From: Deroplatys truncata
Lineage: Eukaryota; Arthropoda; Insecta; Mantodea; Mantidae
Assembly (NCBI GenBank): GCA_030765065.1
Contig: CM060990.1
Span: forward strand, 9,113,501 to 9,177,500
DNA length: 64,000 nucleotides
Reading direction: 5' to 3'
Shown one piece after another: positions 1 to 12,053 of this stretch. How positions within the stretch are numbered: position 1 is the stretch's first letter; every line of letters begins with the position of its first letter. The position numbers and the translations under genes are program-made. A model generated the notes under the pieces. That model made no database searches and was not told where the DNA came from. It saw only the letters and a program-made list of their open reading frames with translations.

Positions 1-1135
1 CCATTTCCGAGAAATTTTTTGTTGTTGGTTTGAATTTTGAAATACAAGTTGGAAGTCTCTGTTTGTATTTTCCTCGTGGTCATGCTAAGAGCATGGAATT
101 TCAAAGTCATCATATAGTCATCTGTATTTTAAAAATCTGACTATCGCTTTAGCCTATGTATCCTTATATTTACAACGATATGTGCAATGAAATTTTATCT
201 TATTATTTAAGAAGTAGATAGAATAAGCTTTTGTGAAAGTAGTTTGTAGAAGAGTGAGTAGAGATGATCTTGTGAATATAATACATAAGATTTTTTTTTT
301 ATTTTCTTTCTTTTGCCTTCGTATTTTTACTTATCCTGCATTTTATAATAAAGCTATTCATTTAAGTAAACAGAAGATGTCATGCTTATAAATCTTACAC
401 CTTAAACATTACACAACTTCTTGTATTAGCTTTATATTAATAAAACATTGTTGTGATACAAGTGATAAAAAACTTTTTACCATAGCTCCGCGCACAGCAT
501 AATCAAAAATGATGCTTTGATTTGGGAGTAAGAGTTCCTTTCAAAATAAATTAATATTTATGTATTTTAATTATTTAATGATAGTCCAACAATGTATAGT
601 TTATTCGGAACATGTTTCTAAGTTTCTCTCGGATATGTTAACATGCATTTCTATTCTTGTAGCGCAGTATATTAGTTCAGATCATTCATTAGTTCAGTTA
701 TATTTTAAAGCGTTTGCAACTTAAATGTAATTACTATGCGATTCATAGTTATTTACATAGTTATTTTGTGTGTAAAGCAAGCAGACAAACTGCATGATTG
801 TATTCTGTACATGTGGAAATCACCTGCAAAGTTTTGCTTTTAAATACTATTTTTAATTTTGGCAACAACGCGCATATGCACATGGATGTCACTAAGATTT
901 TATGGTGCTTGCGGTTAGGGAGGGTAGGGAACAAGTGTTTGGCTACTGCACAAAGGTCGCCGCTTGGGGATCCGAAGGCTGCGATGACCATATCAAATTT
1001 TGTTCTCGTATTAATAATAGTGCTAATTGGTGTCGAAAGAGGAAACCGTTCTAACATTGGGAGCGCAATTCTATGTAAAGTTAATTTTTGCTGGGGGCTT
1101 AGAAACTTGAAGCATTAAATAAGGATTTCTACAAT
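1..1135. other. AT-rich intergenic DNA, no gene seen
   Basis: Only short, low-complexity frames occur here. None has recognisable motifs, and the longest (about 100 codons near 0.8-1.1 kb, on both strands) look like chance frames over the same bases. A T-rich run lies near 291-315. I see no RNA gene. Confidence 0.6.
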
Positions 1136-1139
1136 ATTA

Positions 1140-2180
1140 GTAACAGACATCATTGCACGAACTGTGGCTGCTACAGGGATATCCCATTGGTCGTGTACAG
1201 AGTAACCAATGAGAAGAAGCAAGCCAGTAAATTAGGAATGAAACTGCGAACCCCTGGGAAGAAACGACACAACACTAAAAAACCAGACAGCGATAACTTT
1301 ACTGCTGCTGCAATCAAGAAGAGGATTTATTTTTATGCATTACCACATTCATATCGAGTTTGCAAGATATACATGAAGTTTTAACTCAGGAAAATCTAAT
1401 TCATGCTATATTTGTACCTTGCGTAAGCTATTGAAGGATTTAAAATTATTTTATGTCAGCAACAATCAAGGAGATATGTTTTTAATGGAGAGGTCTGGCG
1501 TTTTAGCTAAAAGATTCAATTTTTAATAAAAATCAAACAATTGAGGGCCAGTGGACGACCGGTCCATCTTGATGAAATAGTTAAATGCAAATCATACAAG
1601 AAGCAAGTTGAGGATCTGTGATGCAAACTTGCCTTTAGAGGTGCCTTTAGGAAAAATAAGCAGATTTATTGCAGGATTTTCCGGTGGTTTCATTTCAAAT
1701 GCCCTCCTCTTCTTTCAGCCTAAGTCCACTTAGGACTACCATGAATAAATGGGTGTTGCCGTATTGAAAGATTGGTTTGTCAATAAACTACTGCCAAATA
1801 CTCCAGAAAATAGTACTGTAGTAATGGATAATGCGGAATATCATTCTATAGAATTATACAAAGCACCTAACATTTTTGTCAGAAAAAAAAACTGCAGATG
1901 CAAACTTGGTTACGAGAGTACAACATTAAATTTGATCCAAAGAACAAAAGCAGCCTTACATGAACTTAAAAAATTAATAAAATACAGTGTAAAATGTATG
2001 ATACAGACACATTTGAGGAGCCTCATGGGCGTACTATGGTGCGTCAGTCACAGTATTAGTGCAATTCAATGCAATTGAACTAATCTGGACCCAGGTAAAG
2101 AATTATATTCAAACACAATTCGTCATTTATATCCAGTAATATAAAATCTGTATTAGCAGCGTTGGCAAATGTAACAATCT
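1140..2180 (+). pseudogene. Decayed DDE transposase (DNA transposon), copy 1
   Basis: This is a degenerate plus-strand transposase gene scattered over several frames. An N-terminal helix-turn-helix-like stretch begins near 1,145 (residues IIARTVAATG). A basic segment with KLRTPGKKRHN follows at about 1,235-1,275. Near 1,545-1,576 the residues GRPVHLDE contain what should be the first catalytic Asp. MDNAEYHS near 1,824-1,847 holds the second Asp. A short stretch reading IELIW at about 2,074-2,088 supplies the expected Glu. The order HTH, basic linker, LDE, MDNAxYHS, xIELIW matches a DDE transposase family that is common and often multicopy in insect genomes. I do not assign the superfamily: the second Asp and Glu lie about 80 codons apart, unlike DD34E mariners. 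Several frame changes and in-frame stops show it is dead. No terminal inverted repeats were located. Confidence 0.72.
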
Positions 2181-2189
2181 AGTATTTTT

Positions 2190-2465
2190 AATAGTGCCTC
2201 TAAGAACCCCGAAATAATGTTTTCATTAACTTCGTCCAAATTGAATAAATCTATTATAAACCGACGTAATACGTCCTAATACGCCTAAATAACACAAAGC
2301 GAGATATTTGGAAATCGTGAAAATGGCATTTTGAGTCTCTAAGAAGCCCGAATTATGATTTCATCATCTTGGTCCAATTTGAATAAAACTATTATAAACC
2401 GACGTATTACGTTGAAATACGCTTAAATAAGGCTAAGAAGGCGAGATAAGTCTTGTTGTTTATAA
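2190..2465. repeat. Direct tandem duplication of about 137 bp
   Basis: Two adjacent units share the order 'cctctaagaa', 'ttcatt/ttcatc', 'tccaaattgaataaa' and 'ctattataaaccgacgta'. The second copy is clearly diverged, so the duplication is not recent. It lies directly after the decayed transposase and before the LINE 3' side, and may be part of the transposon's 3' untranslated region. Confidence 0.6.
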
Positions 2466-3039
2466 TTTAGTATTTTTTTACATTATAAAGTCATGCAGGG
2501 AAAGCCAGGACACTGGAAAAAAGGGAAACTTGTATTAATGTGCTAGTTTTATCTTATATTCGGAATATCCAAGGCTTGAATGGCTCTGTTCTGTGTTACT
2601 GGATCATTTTCCATCTCCCAGCACGTAAAACTGTCCTAGATGAGGCAACATACAATCAGCTGGATTGTCCAACGTGTGCAGCCAAGTGAAGGTACCCATT
2701 ATCAGAAAAAGGAATTATACAATGGACAGCTCACCTTAGGTAGATTCTAATGTAAAATATCAGAGTGTTGAGGATTCCATCCGGTAGGTATCCAAGTACG
2801 ACAATGTCTTAAAACCCAAGCCCAGCCCACTGCTTTACCGTAACACCCCATCACTTGATGTGGAAATGAATCTGCGGCATTGAAAAGTGGGCAGCTGTGG
2901 GAAATTGTCTTCCGGTGGCGCTAGAAATTGTCTGCTGTTGGATGAATTCCATTTACAATCTCATACGTTACTGCAATCCATTCTGAGTTAATCTGTGGAA
3001 GGCTAAAACATCTCTAAATGCGCTTCCACAGAAGCTGTG

Positions 3040-5780
3040 TGTATTTCAAAGGTACAGTGTGAATGTCACCATTCTCAACTTTTTCCAGTGGTAATTGGTC
3101 CAAAGCCTGATAAACTCCACGTAACATCTGGAGAACCTTGCCATTTTCACCCTAATTAAAAATGATGTGTATATTCGTTGTAGCATGATGTCCATGGGGT
3201 CACCCTGATTATTCAGGGCTAGCAGGAGCATTTGAAGTATCAAGGCTTGAGACTGACGAGAGACCTCTAGTAATCCCCGGCCGCCTTGGCCCTTAGGGAG
3301 ACCTAGTTGAGTACGTGCAATGCAATAGAGCTTTCATGTCCAGATAAAATAGCCTCATGTCTGTTCTATTCTCTGGGAATGGCGTTTTAAGGATTGGAGA
3401 ACATATGCAAGGAACCAAATTCTGCTAAACTATTGCAGAACCATACAGGCTGTACAAAATTCAGCATTCTGGTTTTCTGATGATACATCACCCCACGTAA
3501 GATATTAATATGAGACGTCCAGTTGTATTCTCCCATTTCCGCTTTCTTAGTACTGAAGTAGATCCCTAGAACCTGCGTACACTGTACAATAGGTACGTCT
3601 AAAACTGATGTATCCGGAGACTGTAATCCAATTAGTAATATCTCGGACCTTCTCATATTAAATATCATTCCGGTACTCTCCTCTCTTCATATTTCTGTAG
3701 ACAATCCCTTATGCACACAACACCGTGGGACGTGGCAACCATTACAGTAATATCGTCAGCGTAGGCTCCTACCGCAATCATACTCATCGATTCCAGTGAC
3801 AGCAGATTGCAGGCGTCGAAGCAAGGAATCAACATACAAAGCAAATAATATCGTGGGCACGGGACAATCTTGTCGGACTGAGCGTTTAACCGATATAGCA
3901 GCTGTGAGATACCCATTGCAGATAATTTTAGACAAAGCAACATCATACAGGGCTCAAATGAGATTACTTAGCTTGTCGGGTACTTTCTAGGCAGCCAAAC
4001 GTTTCCATAGTGTCTCGTAAACGGGCTTTAGAAGGCTTTCTCAAGGTCTAAATTAATTACTGCAGTGGGCTTGTGTTCCTGTGCACAGTGCAATATACAA
4101 ACTCCCAAGGCAGCCAGCGTATGATATATGGCCGATCCTGTATGTACGGCAGCCTGCATCTCGCTAATTGTGTACAGTAGCATTTCCTGCATACGAGCAC
4201 TAATTATTTTAACAAACATATTGTAATAACAGTTCATTAACGTGATCGGTCTATAATCCTGTGGTTCCATGTGCTGCGCACATTTCGGAAGCTGCACTAT
4301 TATTCCCAAGTGCAAATGCAGGCGGCAATAACTCTGCAGTCCACATTTCCTGGAAGACATGAAGTAATTCTTTCCTGATACAGCGACAACAGTGCTTGTA
4401 AAATTTATATCACAGGCAATCAGGTCCTGGAGAGGCATGCAACTTAGACGACTGGATCACGTCCATCAACTTTGCTGCCGAAATCTGTTGCGTATCATGC
4501 CGAAACTCCTCCTGGAGAACCGGAGAAAATTCAGACATATGCGCCTCGATGTTATTCGGGAATTCTGCGGGAACGAGGATCGTTGGACGTAAACGATTGC
4601 ATTTCATGAAGAATTCCGGCTGTAATGCAAATTTTCTGTCCATCGACCTCCAGTTGAGTAATGAGCTTCCGGCGTCCATGTTAACGTTCTTTCCTAGTTG
4701 GTAAAAGCTCATCTTTCCCCATCCACCACTTCCGCCGAGTGTACTTTGGCCAAACTCCCCTGTAGCTCGTTAGTTTTTCGAAACTTTATGTGTTCTTTGA
4801 TCCCTCACAAAATGCTGTACATGTTCATCTTGCTACTTGCTACTAGCGTATGTGTAGCTCCTGAAGGCCTTGAAAATAATAGTTCATGATTTCTCTCCTA
4901 GCCAGAGCTCGACGGCAGACTGTAGCTCGAAAGAAGTACCGAAGTGCAGGCTTGGCATTACACATCCCAGAAGGCTTTACTCGGTGCTAGCAGAAGCGTG
5001 ATCAAACATCCTGAAAATTCCTGCGAACCTCCTTATCCATAAGCAACGAGCAGTTGAGTTTCCATTAATCTCTACCTCTACTCTAGATAGCTACCCTATC
5101 AACAATGGCATGTAGGAGTGTGTTATGATCACTGGATGCTACAGACACTATTTCCGTACGATGAAAGCGTGGTGACAGTTCAGCCGTAACATACATGCGG
5201 TCCAGCCTCGAAGTTGATTGGCCTCTCACGAAGGTAAACTGAACTGTAGAGCCATGTTTATGCTCCCATGTATCCTTCAAGCGCATTTGCTCCACCTGCT
5301 GCTGGAAAGTAATACACCCATTAAATGGCTCCACGTTGATCTTTGGCCGCCAACATATAAATAAAATCACGGACAAGGACGAAGGTAGCACTTGATGCAG
5401 TATGGGTCAGGAGGTCTTGCCGAAAGAAACTCTTTTCGTTGTTTTCGTTTATTACTTTCAGTAGGGACGTAATGTTCAATAAAGCAACGTCATCATAAAC
5501 TGCCAAAAGAATCCTACTGGTAGGATGGTATTCAAAAGTAACCGTAAGGCTTATCTGTAAACAATTGCTTTATCGGAGTCCTCAGGACCAAGATTAGTCT
5601 CGTAATGAAAGCCATGTAATAAAATTCAGATTACAAACATTCACCCCCTGTAGAAAACAAATGTCTATGTCATTACTTATCAGGAGGTCCCGTAAAATTT
5701 GCTGTTTACCCACCTGCTGCAGGTCGTTAACGTTGAACAAAGCCCATATTTGAACACCTATAGGCATTTAAAAGGCAAGG
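3040..5780 (-). pseudogene. LINE ORF2 endonuclease and reverse transcriptase, broken
   Basis: The endonuclease part is recognised at about 5,083-5,391. There SRLDRMYV is followed by ASSDH, the SDH catalytic-site motif of APE-type LINE endonucleases (about 5,125-5,133). After a linker, SPGPD near 4,415 is followed by RPITLMNC, the RT fingers block, at about 4,235-4,262. LDLEKAF near 4,030-4,050 carries the first catalytic Asp of the palm, and AYADDITVMV (YADD at 3,752-3,763) the other two. The product would nick target DNA and copy the LINE RNA there. Frame changes between these blocks show decay. The C-terminal region toward 2.6 kb has no motif I can name. Confidence 0.72.
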
Positions 5781-5799
5781 ATCGTATCTTAAATGTTGG

Positions 5800-7049
5800 C
5801 AGGATGAGAACGATCAGGTAGCACTCCAAATTCATAACAACCTCAATTATCATTGTCCGGGTGCGCGCCATACTTCGTAAGTTTAGGAAACGTAGCTGAT
5901 CCTCATACTCATAGCTGTCATATACTGCCGGCCACCTGCTTGAGTCTGCTTCTATCGTTTTGGAACGAGTCGGAGGGTTACATTACAATGGTTGGACATC
6001 TTGGTTTTGCTGTTGTGTCGGGGCACCTTCTACATCCATCCGCCTATGCTGGTTTTGTAGTCGAGGATCTCGACTAGACGATGAAGTACAAGCCTTCTGT
6101 CTTAAAATGGCTATCTCACCCGCCGACACCTCTACTTCTTCATCACCTAAGACCACCATGTCTTCGTCCATAGAATTAGCAGACTGATGGTTACAGCAGG
6201 CATTTCAAAGACAGCCTTTTGCTCAACAAAGTGAGTGATAGGTCTACCCGCAATTGCATGTTCGGACGCTGCAGCCAACATCGATGTGTCCGCCCCTGCA
6301 GGACCGACATGCTCCGGACTTGAAGGTTGCCCTAAAGGGTTCGCAGACAACGGTTTTGCCACGGACCTTATTAGTAGTGGATGCCCGCCCCTGGACGACC
6401 GCATCGGAAGAAATGTTAGCAACCGCCGCCTCACTGAAAGTTATCGTCGACTCCTTGGAGTTATAGGTAGACTCTTGGCACGAAGAGGACATGCTGTCTT
6501 CAAGTGTGTAGTGTCGTAACACAAATGACAAGCTGCTGGTTGGCCAATGTAACTGTTGGCAACCAAATATATATCGATAAATAAACTAGCCGGTAAATAA
6601 CGTTTCAGCCCCAATTTTACTGCAAGCAAGCTGTTGTTAGACTGAAGAAAGTACTGAAGGCCCCATTTTTCCCTGAGCCGTACACTGTACCATATTTACT
6701 TAGCCCCTGTGATAACACTGTAAAAGGCACCTCAGAATGCACGTTTAACACTCGAACATTTAATGCTTGCTGAATCATCGGGTGTAATATTCACCTATGT
6801 TAGTTCACCGGAGGCGTATGTAATATTTTGCTCTATTTTATAACGAGATATAAGATTATTATACAATACCGCCTATAGCAATTTGACATATATAGGTCTT
6901 TCTCTGGTGTGAAGCTGGAGAGTGTCTACTCGATCTGCCTGTAGCCCCATGAAGTTCACTCGCCACTGGTGGATTTCTAGTGCAGTTGGTTTAATCGCCG
7001 TTGTAGCAACCTGTATTGTGATAGTATTCGCACGTTTATAAACTGCCAT
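5800..7049 (-). pseudogene. LINE ORF1 (gag-like, zinc knuckle), broken
   Basis: The probable start is the complement of the ATG at 7,047-7,049, which opens with MAVYKRANTITIQV. That opening resembles ORF1 proteins of arthropod LINEs with an N-terminal region of predicted nucleic-acid binding. A single CCHC knuckle (C-x2-C-x4-H-x4-C; residues CHLCYDTTHLKTAC) lies at about 6,489-6,530 and would bind RNA or single-stranded DNA during retrotransposition. Downstream the frame is rich in Ser, Pro, Gln and acidic residues (for example GDEEVEVSAGE near 6.1 kb), as in disordered ORF1 tails. The reading frame changes several times, so no intact protein can be made. It sits 5' of the endonuclease-RT ORF on the same strand. 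Confidence 0.6.
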
Positions 7050-7228
7050 GGTTAACGCTTAGGACTTGGGAAACCGGTATTAAAGCATACCCAATTAAAC
7101 AAGCGTGTACTCGGAGACACTGATAGCTATGTACACAACAGCACACAAACAACCCTCACCAGAGTCGGTCGGTTACACTCTCGCACAGCGTACAGACAAC
7201 CTCACGGTACACCTAATACTGCACGACT

Positions 7229-7465
7229 GTGAGTGACTGTATTATTGAAATTCAATGCATTGGAACTCATCTGGGCGCAGGTAAAGCATTATATCCAAAC
7301 ACAACTTTCATTCAAATCAGTGATATAAAGTCTTCATTTAGCACAGCGTTGGAAAATGTAACAATCGAAAATTGGAAACAGGCTTCTGAGCATGTGAAGA
7401 AAGAAGAAGAATTTTATTGTGAACGGGGTGAATTAGTAAACGACAGGTTGACAGGTTGTTATTAA
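7229..7465 (+). pseudogene. DDE transposase 3' fragment, copy 2
   Basis: This stretch aligns base for base with the 3' end of the transposase at 2,060-2,175. Both hold a short block reading (I/L)ELIW followed by QVK, then 'caaacacaa', 'agtaatata/agtgatata' and 'gaaaatgtaacaatc'-like words. It continues further, with ENWKQASEHVKKEEEFYCERG, a Lys/Glu-rich C-terminal helix and a stop at 7,463-7,465. The two copies are visibly diverged and overlap in content, so they are two separate fragments rather than one gene split by the LINE between them. Confidence 0.65.
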
Positions 7466-7469
7466 CTCG

Positions 7470-8254
7470 AGAGATACTGACTGTCAAGATGAAGATGTAC
7501 CCAACTATTGCGGGATGACCATTCCCCCACTGGCTCCGTGAACAACATGGAAGGGGTTTCCCAGTTCCAAATCCTTAAGTGAAAGAGAAGGTGAGTGGAT
7601 CTATCCTTCTCTTTCTAAAACTCCTTATCAAGTAAAACCCCACACTCTGTAGTTAAACACGTGTTTCTGTGTATACTAGTGTGCATTTTAAGATCGACCT
7701 CATGATCATTACGAGTGCAAAAAGGAAGCATTGACTGTTGAACACACATTATTCGCATCTTTCATAGACCACAGATCTGGATGCTTGCGACGGCCATTTG
7801 GAATACAAAACTGGTGATGCTAAGTTTTATGAAATTGCTGCCGAACTGGAACCTAGATAGGAGCACAAGTCAGCTGGTTTCTGTGCACTTTACTCCACAA
7901 GCTGCTAGCGCTACCTTCAATTTTGTTGTGACAATGCAGCCTGTTGAGTGTTACATTGTTAATGTGTAGTGCATCATTAAGCACATAAAGACTCGGTCGT
8001 AGAGCTGAGCAGAAATGCCTATCCTAGCTACCTATATTTGGTGAATCTCAGGATATTGTGGCTAAAGACAATTATTCAACTGAATTTCCATTAACGATTT
8101 GATTTATTCTAACACAAAAACTTATCGAAGCGGCTGGCAACTGTTCTTTTGAATAATAATGAAGTAATCTATAAGCTGTCTTTTATATCTTCCCCCTAAT
8201 TTAGATTTTGCCGTGGACCTAACAATCTACGTCTCCCCTACCCTTATGCGCGCG

Positions 8255-8302
<48 letters not shown>

Positions 8303-9510
8303 TCTTCTGTCTCTTAGCTCACGTGAGATATATCGGAGAGAGTATCACTAAGTTAGTTTTGAAATCTAGGGCAGGTCGTCATTTCATATCCCGTGCTATG
8401 ACTCTACCATTCGCGCCCTTTTATGTAACCTCTATTCTTATTGGTGATTTACTTAGCATGCTATGAGAGCAAAATTTTCCAATTTTAGAATTCAAGCTGT
8501 CTGACTCCTTTGGTAAAACCCACTATCTCTGTCTTACTAATAACTACGGTTTCTCTTTCTATTATCTGACTCTTTTTCCAAATCCCTTGACTTTCCAGGA
8601 GTTATACCCCTATCTTCTTCGTTGTCTCACCTCGGACTCCTCTCTCTCTCTCTTTCTCTCGGTTTGCTGTTACTTGCCTAATCCTATGTACATTAGCATG
8701 TGCATGTTGGTGGACTTTTAACCCTGCATTAGCTCGCTTCCTTGCTAATTACAATGTTTCTTTGCATATGTTTACATTTTATGATACAAGTTATTTTGCA
8801 GTACTGTATTACATTATTGGTTACATCCCTATCTTAATTATTGATTCCTGTTTTGTCGGGTGTATGCCCCACTACAACTCTTATCTATTACTTTTATCTG
8901 CGTATATCTTGATTTGAAGTACTTTTCGCGCTTGTATTCAACTCATGAATTTATAATCCGAAATATGCCGTATACAACATGCACTTAGAACATTAAGGTA
9001 TTATATTTTGTTTGTCTATAAGTCATTTTTGTTTATTTCTAAAGGCGCTGACGTATCTACAAAATTGCAACGCGCGTTAATAATTTTGTGAATCATTATG
9101 ATGCCGCTAAACATCCGGATTGTTATCGCGGTAAATGCGAATCTCAACAATACAGACAATATGTACAAGAAGAGAGAATCAGTGGTCCTCGGGTTCAGAT
9201 CTGCCTGAAAACCTGGTTTAAATCTAATATCAAAACATTTATCGATAAAATGCCGAATGCCACTTAAGGGTAAACTATTATTCGTTATATGTCACATGTT
9301 CAACGGGTTTATGATAGATGTTCCTAGCCCCATTTAGTTCTCGTTATTGTGTAATTAACACCACAACCAGTGCCACACGTGACCCTTTGTGGTCTTGGGT
9401 CATGTGCGAGACGTTTCAATTAATACATCTAACTTAACATTCTCAAAATGAGTTTGTTTTAGTCCTTCTGTTTTGATAGTAGCTTATTTGAATCAACTAT
9501 TTTATTAGGA
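7470..9510. other. AT-rich intergenic DNA with one microsatellite
   Basis: No coding motif was found. The only clear feature is the GC/CA dinucleotide tract described separately. Pyrimidine-rich words near 8,640-8,660 (tctctctctctc) are simple sequence. Confidence 0.6.
8248..8299. repeat. Compound (GC)n(CA)n microsatellite
   Basis: An alternating gcgcgc run of about 14 bp passes directly into a perfect ca run of about 38 bp. It is alternating purine-pyrimidine throughout, hence a potential Z-DNA former. Confidence 0.95.
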
Positions 9511-9515
9511 TTTTA

Positions 9516-9790
9516 CGCCGAGGTAGTGGTGCAGCAGTAACGTGTACAACTCGCATTCAAGAAGTCACTAGTTCAAATCCCCGGGTCGGACCAATCAGAC
9601 CGAACGTTTTTCGCGGCTAGGCGAATGCGGGGTTGAATAATTTGATCCGCGAATTTTCCTATCCCTTTCATCCTTTACCAGCATACCAGGCTGGTCGCCG
9701 ATCCTGGATATGCTTGCTTCATCCTCGAAACACTACTGGCGCTGAATTGCAAGTCCTTGAGAGTGCAATCCCTGGAAGAAGAAGAATTAT
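9516..9790 (+). mobile_element. tRNA-derived SINE
   Basis: An RNA polymerase III promoter layout is visible. A box A-like stretch (gtagtggtgcagcagtaacg) lies at about 9,523-9,542, and box B (agttcaaatccc) at about 9,570-9,581. The body has the words 'tttttcgcggctaggcgaatgcgg', whose core recurs in the other SINEs of this window. The end, 'gagtgcaatccctggaagaagaagaa', carries a short simple-repeat tail. The tRNA-like head does not fold as a complete tRNA, so it is not a tRNA gene. Confidence 0.7.
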
Positions 9791-9794
9791 GTTT

Positions 9795-12050
9795 GTCCTC
9801 TACTACGTACTTACAGTAAGTAGAAGTAGTATTGTTTTGAATCCCAAATTCGACACCGAGATTTTGCCGGAAATGCACGTCTTGAGATCCCCTGAACACA
9901 CAAAACACTGTTTGAAAACGCTCCGCGCGGGTGCGTGTGAGAACAGCGTTAGTCAAAAACGAAAAGTTCTTCGGTATCTTTCAAGGATGCGACACGAAGA
10001 TTTTCAAGAAAGTTCCCCCATGCCAAAATACCCTTTGGACATGGGCAATTTTTGAAGCTTTGCTCTAACGCTGTTGATTGAAATACCTTATGTTTAAGAT
10101 ATTTTTGTAACAAATGAAATATACATCTTGAATTTTCTGGGAATACCCTTTGAATTCCTCTTCGTTTTGAATTACTTTTGCATAACTGGAAAACCGTAAG
10201 AGATAGACAAAATAGTACTGCGCAACTCTGATTAAAACACACAATTTATGTCAGATATCCTTTTTTCTGTAGAGTTAAACATTTCCGAGATATCCCTGGT
10301 TATTTGTATGAATTCTCAAACACTTCTACTTTTCTAAAATCGAAGTCGTTATTTGTTGTTTTCCCCACTCGGTCATGTAAAGAGAGTGTAATTTTAAAGC
10401 CATCACATAACGACCCGCTCTCAAAACATTTGACTATGACTTAAAGTGTACTGTTTTCCCCGATCCCCTTGTACCTACAAGGAAATATGCAATATAACCA
10501 TTTCTACAAAGTTTTATATCGGTTAACATGAATGGATAGAAGAGTGGCCTTTGTAACAATATTTTGTTGAAGAATGGGTAGAAAAAGTAATGTGAACGTA
10601 ACCTATACAATTTTTGCAACTGGTGGAATGTGACTAGAAGGCACATTTGCCTTAGTTTCCACTTAAAAATAGATAAGGTAAACGAAAGAAAAGTGAATGC
10701 AAACAATTTGAAACGCATGCATGTAAAATGTTCATTGGCACGAGACTGGAGCCTTTTTATCCTCTCATTCGGTGAAACATATCGATTCAGGCTATATTTT
10801 ATGATCTAATGGTTTTCAAATGTTTTATACAACATACTGCAGAGCCAACAGAATATGGAGTTATAGGAGTAGCAAAATTGGAGTGAAATCTGCAGAAGGG
10901 AGCAATGAGCTACGGGAGAGGTGCAACATTAACAAGGTACAAAACTCAGAAGAGGAAGGAGGATGTGCAAGTGATGAAGAATATATTACTTAAACGTAGC
11001 TGAGGTTACAATTTCGATTCATGGAGAAGTTAATGTAGGCGACCAGCTTCCAGAGAGGCCAACGGTCATATCTCGCAGATGAAAATTCGGTAGGAAGAGA
11101 ATTTTATTTGCGGATTCAGGTATTCGATCTAAGGAAATAATAGTAGCAATTGCCAACAAACTGCTGCTCTCTCGCGAGTAAACTCCAGCAGACTGCGCTC
11201 TTGTCCATTGTTTATTATTGTTTTCAACGGAAGTGCACACTGGTAATACAAAGTGAAGGATACCTTCATTCGTATTGTACGTAAAATAATTTATGCCTAT
11301 ATAAAATTTGTTTGTTATAGATAAGGGCAGTTCCCATGTACATTATTGTAGATTATAATTATTTTCAGATAGTGTTTTATACAGTTGCGACTTTGCTAAC
11401 AGTTATTTGCACCTATTGTTTAAAATTTCAACTGTGTATTTATATGCTTTGTTTATGGCAGCCTCTAATTTCGAGAAGCTGAATTTAATAATAAAGTGTC
11501 AATATTTTTACTACCTTACATGTATAAATTCCTTTAAACAAAACAAATCGGTTCTTTCATATTGTTTTGTATAATGGCAATTTAAGTACTATTCCGTCAT
11601 TCATGGTTTGTGGTCATTATGATTATTAGTCATCGTAGCGTATGAAAGGTCCATGTACACCATCACTTTGGCATGTAGAGCTCCTGAAAGACCCCGAAAT
11701 ATGAAAAACAACGTAATTTTGATCCAAGCTATAGTCTAAATCATGTAAATCAATGACCTTCGATGAGCACTATGGCAACAAAATGGTGCATCACCAGGTA
11801 TGACCATCCATTACTTCAAGGCAGCGAAGTTGTTCTGACTTAAACACGAGAAAACGAAACTTTCCAGTCGCACGCTTCATCATCTCCTACAGCCATTAGG
11901 AGCAGGCACACGGGATCAGAAGGTAACAGTGGTTTGATAGCACTCCAAAGTAGCATTATTAAGCTCAAACGGGAAGTCGGGTTGCTGTGCCCACACGGGT
12001 AGCCAGATAGATTAGGCACGGACCCGTGAACCCGCCAGGCCCGTCCTCCC
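9795..12050. other. AT-rich intergenic DNA, no gene seen
   Basis: Short overlapping frames occur at 9.9-10.7 kb and 11.0-11.2 kb without recognisable motifs. The last 150 bp before the satellite, which include 'gggttgctgtgcccacacgggtagccag', are unique in the window. Confidence 0.5.
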
Positions 12051-12053
12051 TGA

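Larger units (their letters stand above)
2550..7120 (-). mobile_element. Decayed two-ORF LINE (L1/Tx1-like, tentative)
   Basis: This is a minus-strand non-LTR retrotransposon of about 4.5 kb. Reading from 7.1 kb downward, it has an ORF1 with a CCHC zinc knuckle, an apurinic-type endonuclease C-terminus with an SDH motif, a reverse transcriptase with the blocks YRPITL, DLEKAF and YADD, and a poorly preserved 3' part. The YRPITL block and an ORF1 of this style are seen in L1/Tx1-group LINEs. The clade is my inference from motif wording, not a phylogeny. Many frame breaks make it inactive. The exact 3' end, poly(A) tail and target-site duplications could not be fixed by eye. Confidence 0.75.
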
